DNA of 6,861 nt from NCBI GenBank assembly GCA_047629355.1, contig JBLHWU010000295.1, positions 1 through 6,861 on the forward strand. The letters run 5' to 3'. The notes under the pieces were generated by a model. That model was given only the letters and a program-made list of their open reading frames with translations. It ran no database searches and was not told the DNA's origin. The position numbers were made by a program, and so were the translations under genes. Shown here one piece after another: positions 1-5,454 of the stretch (positions are counted from its first letter, which is position 1; the number at the start of each line of letters is the position of its first letter). The DNA is from CAYUNA01 sp047629355 (GTDB lineage: Bacteria; Bacteroidota; Bacteroidia; Chitinophagales; Saprospiraceae).

Positions 1-1
1 C

Positions 2-466
2 GGTTACGCACCTGCGGGCGCGACAATCTTGGCATTGTGTGCTGATTATCGCATCATGGGCAAGGGGGCAAAACACGTCATGGGCATGAATGAATTTAAC
101 ATGTCGATGCAGATTCCTGAAATGATGGGACAAGTTTACATCTACCATTTGGGTGAAGTGAAAGCGTGGGAATATGCGCAAACTGCGAAATTATTCAATA
201 GTGACGAAGCATTAGCAGTGGGTTTGGTGAACGAATCGGTAGAAGTTGAGGAAGTGTTGGAACGGGCAGAAAAGCAATTGGCTCGTTATATAAAGGTGTA
301 TCAAAAAACGTTTGTCAATACCAAAGCCTATTTTAGAAAAGAGCTATTGGAAATTGCCAGAAATGCCGATATTTCAGAAATGATAAAAGTCATTGTGGCA
401 GATATCGAAGACCCAAAAACGATTGCGTTTATTTCGGGCTTTTTAGCAAAATTGAAAAGAAAATAA
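2..466 (+). CDS. Enoyl-CoA isomerase/hydratase family protein, C-terminal part (5' end outside window)
   Basis: The reading frame is open from the window edge, so only the last 154 residues are visible. The visible part starts with GYAPAGATILALCADYRIM, the crotonase-fold segment that builds the CoA pocket and oxyanion hole. The motif GMNEF follows, with Glu at visible residue 31. In mitochondrial-type delta3-delta2-enoyl-CoA isomerases the matching segment reads APAGG...CDYRI...GLNE, and that Glu is the catalytic base. The first of the two hydratase glutamates (in GGGxE) is absent here, because the segment reads AGATIL. I therefore infer an isomerase, moving a double bond from position 3 to 2 so that unsaturated acyl chains can enter beta-oxidation; the typical C-terminal helices follow. 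It is co-directional with the thiolase and the FadJ-like gene, which fits the role. A divergent hydratase remains possible. Confidence 0.85.
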   Translation, partial: GYAPAGATILALCADYRIMGKGAKHVMGMNEFNMSMQIPEMMGQVYIYHLGEVKAWEYAQTAKLFNSDEALAVGLVNESVEVEEVLERAEKQLARYIKVYQKTFVNTKAYFRKELLEIARNADISEMIKVIVADIEDPKTIAFISGFLAKLKRK

Positions 467-467
467 A

Positions 468-646
468 AGAGGTCAGAGGTCAGACCGCTGCGTTGTCAGG
501 GGTCAGAGGATTTCAACCCATTTTTAATAATAGCAAATAAAATCAAAAGGTAGAGAAGCCTGTTTTTTTATCAAAGAATTCAGTTTTTGATTCACTTCGA
601 ATCCACCTGACCTCTGACAATAAAAATGGTCTGACCTCTGACCTCT
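468..646. repeat. Palindromic intergenic element with nested inverted repeats
   Basis: The outer arms are perfect 19-nt inverted repeats: AGAGGTCAGAGGTCAGACC at 468-486 and its complement at 628-646. Inside them a second pair, TTGTCAGGGGTCAG (493-506) and CTGACCTCTGACAA (607-620), matches in 13 of 14 positions. GGATT/AATCC extends the symmetry a little further, so each arm is about 45 nt around an AT-rich centre of roughly 90 nt. The motif GGTCAG recurs several times per arm. It has no coding capacity. ATAAA lies directly outside both ends (463-467 and 647-651), which could be a 5-bp target duplication, but this is low-complexity sequence. It fills nearly the whole spacer between the isomerase and the thiolase. 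I see no T-tract after the right arm, so it is not a standard plus-strand terminator. Confidence 0.85.
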
Positions 647-659
647 ATAAAAAAGAATT

Positions 660-1865
660 ATGGAAGCATATATTTATGACGCGATTCGAACCGTTCGCGG
701 AAAAGGCAATAAAAAAGGTGCATTGATGGGCATTACGCCAACCGATTTGGCCGCTCAAACTTTGATTGCATTGAAAGAAAAACATGATTTGGACACTTCT
801 CAAGTTGAAGATGTGATTCTGGGTTGTGTAGGTCAAGTGATGGATCAAGCGGCGAATGTTGCAAAATCTGCAGCACAGCAATCGGGCTATGGCGACCAAT
901 TGTGTGGCGTTACGTTGAACCGTTTTTGTGGTTCTGGTTTGGAATCTATCAACCAAGCAGCGGCGTATGTGAAATCAGGTTTTAGAAATTTGATAGTTGC
1001 CGGTGGCGTAGAAAGTATGTCCCGTGTAAAAATGGGTTCTGATGGTGGCGGAATGTTTATGGACCCTGCGATTGCAATTCCAGGTAACATCGTTCCTCAG
1101 GGAATTTCTGCCGATTTGATTGCCACTTTAGCGGGTTTTTCTCGAAAAGATGTAGACCAGTTTGCTTACGAATCTCAAATGCGAGCAGTGAAAGCTGAGG
1201 CGGCAGGTTTGTTTAATAAATCAAGAATCAACGTTAAAGACATTAACGGAATCAACGTTTTGACGACGGACGAAAATATCCGTGCCAGCACAACTGTCGA
1301 CGCTTTGGGCAACCTAAAACCATCGTTTGCAATGATGGGCTCAATGGCTGGTTTCGACGTAGTTGCGATGGATAAATATCCACAAGTGGAAGAAATCGAC
1401 CACGTTCACCACGCAGGAAATTCTTCTGCAATTGTGGATGGTGCAGCGATTGCTTTGGTTGGAAATAAGGCCGCAGGTGAGGCTTTGGGCTTGAAACCTC
1501 GTTTCATTCTCCGTGCAGCTGCTATTTATGGTACTGACCCAACGATTATGTTGACTGGACCAGCCCCGGCTGCTAAAAAAGCGTTGAAGCAAGCAGGTAT
1601 GGAAGTTGGCGACATTGATTTGTTTGAATGTAACGAAGCGTTTGCAGCAGTTGCGATGCGTTTTATGCATGAAATGGGCGTGAATCATGACATCGTAAAC
1701 GTGAACGGTGGTTCAATTGCAATGGGGCATCCACTGGGTGCAACGGGTTGTATGTTGACGGGTACGTTGATGGATGAATTGGAGCGACGTGATTTGAATA
1801 CGGGGTTGATTACGCTTTGTATTGGTGGAGGAATGGGAATTGCTTCGATTATTGAGCGAGTTTAA
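660..1865 (+). CDS. fadA: Acetyl-CoA C-acyltransferase (3-ketoacyl-CoA thiolase)
   Basis: A complete 401-aa type-I thiolase, the normal family length (about 390-430). It cleaves 3-ketoacyl-CoA with CoA to acetyl-CoA and a shortened acyl-CoA in the last step of the cytoplasmic beta-oxidation cycle. The nucleophilic Cys90 lies in NRFCGSGLESIN. HHAGNSS is at 250-256 and NEAFAAV starts at Asn325. The catalytic His357 is in GGSIAMGHPLGATG, and the second catalytic Cys387 is in CIGGGMG, so all active-site elements are present. The ATG at 660 is preceded by A-rich sequence without a Shine-Dalgarno, as in other Bacteroidota genes, and lies only 13 nt after the inverted-repeat element. The FadJ-like gene follows on the same strand, the usual thiolase/multifunctional-enzyme pairing. 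A biosynthetic acetoacetyl-CoA thiolase cannot be excluded from motifs alone, but the neighbours favour degradation. The symbol is by family and could equally be fadI. Confidence 0.95.
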   Translation: MEAYIYDAIRTVRGKGNKKGALMGITPTDLAAQTLIALKEKHDLDTSQVEDVILGCVGQVMDQAANVAKSAAQQSGYGDQLCGVTLNRFCGSGLESINQAAAYVKSGFRNLIVAGGVESMSRVKMGSDGGGMFMDPAIAIPGNIVPQGISADLIATLAGFSRKDVDQFAYESQMRAVKAEAAGLFNKSRINVKDINGINVLTTDENIRASTTVDALGNLKPSFAMMGSMAGFDVVAMDKYPQVEEIDHVHHAGNSSAIVDGAAIALVGNKAAGEALGLKPRFILRAAAIYGTDPTIMLTGPAPAAKKALKQAGMEVGDIDLFECNEAFAAVAMRFMHEMGVNHDIVNVNGGSIAMGHPLGATGCMLTGTLMDELERRDLNTGLITLCIGGGMGIASIIERV

Positions 1866-1915
1866 ATCTGTTTTTTGAAATTTAGGAAAAAAATTAGGGT
1901 TTAGTTTTTCATAGG

Positions 1916-2080
1916 AAGAACCCCCGACCCCTAAAGGGGAGTACATCCGAGGCTATTTTGAATTTGGTGCTTAAAATTTATGTTCTCTATTTTTATTATA
2001 AAATAGAAAGGAAAACATTTTATTTAGCAGAATAGTATAAAAATATTGGATGTACTTCCCTTTAGGGGTCGGGGGTTCTT
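1916..2080. repeat. Long inverted repeat between thiolase and FadJ genes (CCCCTAAAGGGG type)
   Basis: The left arm 1916-1948 and right arm 2048-2080 are reverse complements over 33 nt with one mismatch. The left arm begins AAGAACCCCCGACCCC and ends AGTACATCC. A weaker match continues outward, TCATAGG on the left against the complement of CCCATGA on the right. Each arm also holds its own small near-palindrome, CCCCTAAAGGGG (1928-1939). The roughly 99-nt centre is AT-rich, has no ORF of note and carries a small stem (CTATTTT/AAAATAG, 1987-2006). The GC-rich arms stand out from the AT-rich spacer. From memory, similar CCCCGACCCCTAAAGGGG sequences are dispersed in Bacteroidota genomes, which I cannot check here. 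A fadA-fadJ transcript would form a very stable hairpin. There is no T-tract, so read-through is expected. Confidence 0.88.
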
Positions 2081-2109
2081 GCCCATGAGAACCACAAAAA
2101 AATAATACA

Positions 2110-4263
2110 ATGTCTTCATATAAAAACGATTTTTTATCATACAATATAGATGCTGACGGCATCGCAACCATTACGGTTGACCAAGTCAATGAACCAGCGA
2201 ATCTCTATTCGCTCGGCTTCATGGAAGAATTTTTTAAAGCTTGTGATACTGCCATTGCAGACGAAACAGTGAAAGGCGTGATTGTCACTTCTGGTCGTCG
2301 GATGTTCATGGCGGGCGGTGATTTGCGATTTTTGGCAAAACCAATCGAGGATGTTGAGCAGTTTTACAACTGGATTTTGAGTGCACACAAAAGAGCTCGT
2401 GCAGTTGAAACCGCAGGGAAACCATTTGTAGCAGCAATCAACGGAACGGCTTTGGGTGGCGGTTTGGAATTGGCATTGATTTGTCATCACCGAATTGCGA
2501 TTAATTCAACCAAAATCAAAATTGGTTTACCAGAATGTAAAGTTGGACTCTTGCCAGGTGGCGGTGGAACAGCGAAATTGCCTTATTTAACAGGTATTTC
2601 AAAAGGATTGATGTACTTGTTGCAAGGTAAAGAAGTACGACCAGAACAAGCATTGAAAGACGGTATCATCGGCGGATTGGCGGAAAATCCAGAAGATTTG
2701 ATGGCTAAGTCTAAAGCATGGATTTTGGCGAATCCTGAACCAATTCAACCTTGGGACAATAAGAAGCACCGCATTCCAGGTGGGAATATATGGTCACCAA
2801 TGGGTGTACAAACCTTGATGGGAGCATCTGGAAATATTTCGAAAATGACGCATGGCAATTATCCGGCGCAGCGATATATTTTGAGTGTTGTTCACGATGG
2901 TTTGCAAATTCCAATTGATAGAGCGTTGGAAATTGAAGCGCGGTATTTTACCAAAATCTGCCAAGCACCAGAGGCGAAAAATATGATTCGTACTGGTTTT
3001 ATGGGCATGCAAGCGGCGAAAAAAGGTAAGGCAAGACCAAAGAATGAGCCAAAATATGAAGTGAAGAAACTCGGTATTTTGGGTGCCGGTTTGATGGGTG
3101 CAGGTATCGCTTATGTTTCTGCGAAAGCGGGGATAGAAGTGGTTTTGAAAGATGTAACCTTAGCGGGTGCGGAAAAAGGTAAGGCTTATTCGACGATGTT
3201 GTTGGACAAAGCGATTGCTAAAAACCGTTCGACCGAAGCGAAAAAAGAAGCGTTGTTGGCAAATATTCACCCGACAGACGACCCGAAAATGATGGAAGGT
3301 TGCGATATGGTGATTGAGGCGGTTTTTGAAAATCCAGCCCTGAAAGATAAGGTGACGAAGGAGACCGAAGCAGTTTTGGCAGCGGATAAAATTTATGGTT
3401 CAAATACGTCTACCATTCCAATTACTTTACTAGCAAAATCGTCAGCGCGACCAGAAAATTTCATCGGTATTCACTTCTTTTCGCCAGTTGATAAAATGCC
3501 ATTGGTAGAAATTATCGTTGGGGAGAAAACGGAAGATAAAGCGATTGCCGCAGCGGTAGATTACACCGTTGCGATTAATAAAGTGCCGATTGTCGTGAAT
3601 GATAGCCGAGGATTTTTCACGTCTCGATGTTTTGGAACGTATGTTGGTGAGGGCATGTTTTTAATGGAAGAAGGTGTACCTCCAGTGATGATTGAAAACT
3701 TGGCGAAAGCACAAGGAATGCCAGTTGGACCGTTGGCTGTTCACGATGAAGTGACGTTGACATTGAGTGTTCACGTTTTCGAAAGCAATCCTGATGCGAA
3801 GCAACCTTCTGAAGAACGAGCCTTCAAAATGGTGAAAGATTTGGTGACGAATCACGACCGAAAAGGCAAGAGTTCGGGCAAAGGATTTTACGATTATCCA
3901 GAAGGCGGCAAGAAAAAAATCTGGCCAGGTTTGGCGGAGAAATACAATTCTCGCGTCGATGCTTTGGATAAAGAAACCATTGTGAAGCGTATCATGCACC
4001 GTCAAGCATTGGAAAGTTACCGATGTTTAGACGAGGGTGTTTTGCGCTCGACGATGGATGGCGATTTGGGCTCGATTTTAGGTTGGGGATTCCCGATTTA
4101 TACGGGTGGTGCGATTTCGTATATCGACTATGTGGGCATGGATACCTTCATTGAGGAATGTGATGATTTTGCGGCTAAATATGGTCAAAGATTTGCTGTT
4201 CCAGATAGTCTTCGAGCCTTGGCGAAAGCTGGGTTGTCGGTTCATGCTTTTGGGAAAAACTAA
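2110..4263 (+). CDS. fadJ: Enoyl-CoA hydratase/3-hydroxyacyl-CoA dehydrogenase, FadJ/FadB-type multifunctional enzyme
   Basis: A complete 717-aa two-domain protein, close to E. coli FadJ/FadB in length and domain order. Residues 1 to about 300 are the crotonase-fold hydratase: MAGGDL (67-72) and ALGGGLELAL with Glu120 form the CoA pocket, and LPECKVGLLPGGGGT supplies the second catalytic Glu142. Residues from about 318 to the end are the NAD-dependent dehydrogenase: the Rossmann signature ILGAGLMGAGIA starts at residue 323, SNTST is at 431-435, and IHFFSPV holds the catalytic His455, paired with Glu467 in VEII. The C-terminal dimerisation domain contains GKSSGKGFYDY near 587. It would hydrate trans-2-enoyl-CoA and oxidise the resulting 3-hydroxyacyl-CoA, handing the product to the thiolase encoded upstream. 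The ATG at 2110 has no Shine-Dalgarno and lies 29 nt after the inverted repeat. No catalytic residue is missing. The choice of fadJ over fadB is nominal. Confidence 0.95.
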   Translation: MSSYKNDFLSYNIDADGIATITVDQVNEPANLYSLGFMEEFFKACDTAIADETVKGVIVTSGRRMFMAGGDLRFLAKPIEDVEQFYNWILSAHKRARAVETAGKPFVAAINGTALGGGLELALICHHRIAINSTKIKIGLPECKVGLLPGGGGTAKLPYLTGISKGLMYLLQGKEVRPEQALKDGIIGGLAENPEDLMAKSKAWILANPEPIQPWDNKKHRIPGGNIWSPMGVQTLMGASGNISKMTHGNYPAQRYILSVVHDGLQIPIDRALEIEARYFTKICQAPEAKNMIRTGFMGMQAAKKGKARPKNEPKYEVKKLGILGAGLMGAGIAYVSAKAGIEVVLKDVTLAGAEKGKAYSTMLLDKAIAKNRSTEAKKEALLANIHPTDDPKMMEGCDMVIEAVFENPALKDKVTKETEAVLAADKIYGSNTSTIPITLLAKSSARPENFIGIHFFSPVDKMPLVEIIVGEKTEDKAIAAAVDYTVAINKVPIVVNDSRGFFTSRCFGTYVGEGMFLMEEGVPPVMIENLAKAQGMPVGPLAVHDEVTLTLSVHVFESNPDAKQPSEERAFKMVKDLVTNHDRKGKSSGKGFYDYPEGGKKKIWPGLAEKYNSRVDALDKETIVKRIMHRQALESYRCLDEGVLRSTMDGDLGSILGWGFPIYTGGAISYIDYVGMDTFIEECDDFAAKYGQRFAVPDSLRALAKAGLSVHAFGKN

Positions 4264-4417
4264 AAGCAAGGGCAATGGATTGTTGCTTGCGGACATCAAG
4301 CAATTGAAAGAACTGGAATTGGTGGCGTATGTGAATAAGATGGGGATTGAGGGGACGGTGAAGGATTTGAAGGCGGATACGTTGAGGAGGGTTTTGGAGA
4401 AGATGGGGGAGAATTAA
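4244..4417 (+). CDS. Small unrecognised ORF overlapping the 3' end of fadJ
   Basis: A 57-codon frame starts at ATG 4244 inside the last codons of fadJ (20-nt overlap, +1 frame) and ends at TAA 4417, just before the cluster terminator. The predicted peptide is basic at the start (GKTKSKGNG) and then forms amphipathic helices: ADIKQLKELELVAYVNKMG, then EGTVKDLKADTLRRVLEKMG. The two-helix pattern with conserved-looking hydrophobic spacing is loosely like SAP or Rho N-terminal helix-extended-loop-helix nucleic-acid-binding modules. That is a resemblance only. Codons ending in G (AAG, GAG, GGG, AGG) are richer than in fadJ. The frame also stays open upstream inside fadJ to 4106, but that part is probably a shadow. 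The overlap suggests translational coupling to fadJ. Chance openness cannot be excluded. Confidence 0.45.
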   Translation: MLLGKTKSKGNGLLLADIKQLKELELVAYVNKMGIEGTVKDLKADTLRRVLEKMGEN

Positions 4418-4445
4418 GGTCTTTCCGATTTGCTGAATAGAAACG

Positions 4446-4485
4446 AAGGCGCAGTTTATCATTTAGGGTAGATTGCGCCTTTTTT
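4446..4485 (+). terminator. Intrinsic terminator closing the fad cluster
   Basis: AAGGCGCA (4446-4453) pairs perfectly with TGCGCCTT (4474-4481) around a 20-nt loop. The stem is GC-rich in an AT-rich surrounding, and six Ts run from 4480 to 4485. It sits 28 nt after the stop of the small ORF and about 180 nt after fadJ, and no plus-strand gene follows, so it probably ends transcription of the whole cluster. The loop is longer than the usual 4-8 nt. Confidence 0.75.
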
Positions 4486-4496
4486 AGTTTGAAATT

Positions 4497-4525
4497 TTTG
4501 TTTGTTTCTGGTTTTTGTAACTTTG
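4497..4525 (+). promoter_or_regulatory. Candidate Bacteroidota promoter without an evident gene
   Basis: TTTG at 4497-4500 and TAACTTTG at 4518-4525 match the -33 (TTTG) and -7 (TAnnTTTG) elements described for Bacteroidota sigma-ABfr promoters. The spacing is 17 nt, slightly shorter than the usual 19-21. A tiny frame (ATG at 4530, 7 codons) ends just before the REP-like hairpin at 4553. No real gene follows, so this is either an orphaned promoter or a chance match in T-rich sequence. Confidence 0.25.
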
Positions 4526-4552
4526 TTTGATGAGTTATGAAAGTTTAATATA

Positions 4553-4583
4553 GCTTACGCAAATCTGAAGATTTGACGTAAGC
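4553..4583. repeat. REP-like hairpin
   Basis: GCTTACGCAAATC (4553-4565) and GATTTGACGTAAGC (4570-4583) pair over 13 base pairs with a single bulged A (4576) and a TGAA tetraloop. A compact, near-perfect stem with a short loop, in a spacer without genes, is typical of dispersed REP-type repeats. No T-tract follows, so it is not a terminator. Only one copy is present in this window, so its repeated nature is inferred. Confidence 0.6.
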
Positions 4584-4713
4584 ACCGTGTCGCATTAAAA
4601 ATGCTAACGAGCAGATTCTTTGGTTGGTTAGAGAGAAGGAAGATGTGGAGCGAGCAGTAAGGCCCTACAATTTTAGAAAAACGCAAATAATTAAATTAGA
4701 AAATATTTATCTC

Positions 4714-4721
4714 TACCTTTG
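4714..4721 (+). promoter_or_regulatory. Possible -7 element (TACCTTTG)
   Basis: TACCTTTG fits the TAnnTTTG consensus exactly, but no clear TTTG or TTG stands at the expected -33 distance; the sequence there is TTAAATTA. The nearest ATG is at 4733 and opens only 17 codons (starting MRQHWADILL). It may be the front end of a lost gene. Weak support. Confidence 0.2.
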
Positions 4722-4811
4722 TATCGAGTCGAATGAGACAACATTGGGCTGATATTTTATTGTTTACAATTAAGCAAATCAACTAAGCTGGTGAAACGGG
4801 CGTAAAATTGA

Positions 4812-4850
4812 CCTATTTTGTACTTTAAAACATCCATTTTGCACCCAAAA
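4812..4850. promoter_or_regulatory. Pair of similar sites spaced 21 bp apart, possible regulator-binding sites
   Basis: CCTATTTTGTAC (4812-4823) and TCCATTTTGCAC (4833-4844) match at 9 of 12 positions, all three differences are C/T transitions, and each is followed by an A-run. The centre-to-centre distance of 21 bp is two helical turns, the arrangement bound by AraC-family dimers. No intact gene starts next to the pair on either strand. Function is an inference. Confidence 0.3.
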
Positions 4851-4921
4851 AATCAAGAATCAATTTTTTTTGATTATATATTTAACTTTTTTTAATTTTT
4901 ATTTGCTTTTAACATAGAAAT

Positions 4922-4968
4922 CAGCGACGGGGCTCGCGCGAAGGTTATAGCTGGTTTTGGTTGTTAGA
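4922..4968. other. GC-rich patch at the edge of a possible inserted segment
   Basis: A sudden GC-rich stretch containing GACGGGGCTCGCGCGAAGG, with the palindrome TCGCGCGA (4934-4941), followed by GGTTATAGCTGG and GGTTGTTAGAC. It separates very AT-rich sequence from the minus-strand ORF, whose stop codon lies just inside it (4970-4972). It does not fold into one convincing hairpin. It resembles the kind of conserved border repeat found beside lone small genes, but no second copy is in the window. Confidence 0.35.
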
Positions 4969-4969
4969 C

Positions 4970-5365
4970 TTAAAATATCAGGTTCCGTTTGATTTTTTTT
5001 AAGTCATTCGTGATGTGTTCAATTTCTAATGTCAAAGCCGTAAAACTATTCCATTCCGTTTCTGCATTCCGCATTCCAGTTTTCAAATCCGCTTTGGTTT
5101 TTTGCAATACAATTAGTAAGTATCTCAAATTTGGATTCTGTTCCAATTCAGCAGATATTTCTTTGTCTTCTTCAAGGCAATAAACAACTTCAAATTCTTC
5201 TCTGTTTTCATCTTTCGGAATTCCATTGGTTTTGCACAAATATAAATTGTAAATAGTGTCTTTCAAGGTTGGGTTCAAATTACAGACAACGGATGGCGCT
5301 GCGAATAGTTGCCGATTACGGAGTACTATACTATCAAGCCGTAATGAACTTAAACCGTGCTGCAA
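4970..5365 (-). CDS. Uncharacterised minus-strand ORF, probably 5'-truncated or remnant
   Basis: An open frame of up to 131 codons, beginning at TTG 5365 and ending at TAA 4970; an in-frame stop lies three codons before that TTG. There is no ATG in the first two thirds of the frame. Alternative TTG starts near 5278 would give about 102 aa beginning NPTLKDTIYNLYL. The part from there on looks like a real protein: acidic middle (KDENREEFEVVYCLEEDKE), then a helical, probably coiled-coil C-terminus (LRYLLIVLQKTKADLKTGM and IEHITNDLKKIKRN). The first 30 codons overlap a hairpin (5315-5345) and GC-rich sequence, and read like translated non-coding DNA. I do not recognise the family. It has no partner gene on its strand in the immediate vicinity; the kinase gene upstream ends at 5455. 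I favour a gene whose original 5' end was replaced by an insertion or rearrangement. Confidence 0.4.
   Translation of the reverse strand: MQHGLSSLRLDSIVLRNRQLFAAPSVVCNLNPTLKDTIYNLYLCKTNGIPKDENREEFEVVYCLEEDKEISAELEQNPNLRYLLIVLQKTKADLKTGMRNAETEWNSFTALTLEIEHITNDLKKIKRNLIF
5315..5345. repeat. Two-step hairpin inside the 5' end of the minus-strand ORF
   Basis: ATTACGG (5315-5321) pairs with CCGTAAT (5339-5345), and inside it AGTA (5322-5325) pairs with TACT (5329-5332) around CTA, leaving a 6-nt bulge. The adjacent GC-rich stretch GGATGGCGCTGCG (5291-5303) belongs to the same unusual patch. It looks like part of a non-coding repeat rather than a coding sequence. Confidence 0.4.
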
Positions 5366-5404
5366 TTCCTGAATTTACTAACATACGGTAATTATTTATG
5401 AGCG

Positions 5405-5418
5405 CGTGTTATCACACG
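5405..5418. repeat. Short hairpin downstream of the receiver-kinase gene
   Basis: CGTGT (5405-5409) and ACACG (5414-5418) pair around TATC. A second small symmetrical site, TATTGA-AG-TCAATA, lies at 5436-5449. Both are within 50 nt of the kinase stop on the minus strand. Neither is followed by a T-tract in that direction, so a terminator role is not supported. Confidence 0.3.
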
Positions 5419-5454
5419 TTCTGATCTTATTGTGATATTGAAGTCAATACGTTT

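Larger units (their letters stand above)
4584..4969. other. Gene-poor spacer, probably degraded sequence
   Basis: I find no supported gene here. One plus-strand frame stays open without any start codon from 4582 to 4752 (56 sense codons, containing ANEQILWLVREKEDVERAV), which could be a gene remnant or chance. A 17-codon ATG frame (4733-4786) lies just after a promoter-like TACCTTTG. Positions 4858-4875 hold AATCAA, six Ts, TTGATT, a weak AT-only stem; read on the minus strand it is followed by a second TTGATT running into Ts, so it might end transcription of the minus-strand ORF above it. The stretch 4845-4920 is very AT-rich, and composition changes sharply to GC-rich at 4922. Confidence 0.5.

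Noticed and set aside
468..646. CRISPR-like repeats because of recurring GGTCAGAGG units
   Set aside because: The units are part of inverted arms, not regularly spaced direct repeats with unique spacers, and no cas gene is present.
1341..1688. Minus-strand open frame of 115 codons inside the thiolase gene
   Set aside because: It is antisense to a complete, motif-verified thiolase and shows no protein-like features; a shadow frame.
3661..4005. Minus-strand open frame of 114 codons inside fadJ
   Set aside because: Antisense to the conserved dehydrogenase domain; a product of fadJ codon bias.
4251..4264. Programmed frameshift at GGGAAAAACTAA joining fadJ to the small downstream frame
   Set aside because: The small frame is +1 relative to fadJ, while the A-run does not fit a standard heptamer for -1 shifting and no +1 signal is recognisable. 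FadJ also ends at its usual family length.
4733..4786. 17-codon ATG frame after TACCTTTG
   Set aside because: Too short to support as a gene and no recognisable motif; noted only as a possible remnant.
4922..4972. Integron attC-like site: GTTAGAC at 4964-4970 matches the GTTRRRY core
   Set aside because: No partner RYYYAAC box or matching inner arms could be found on either side, and the stretch does not fold as an attC site would.
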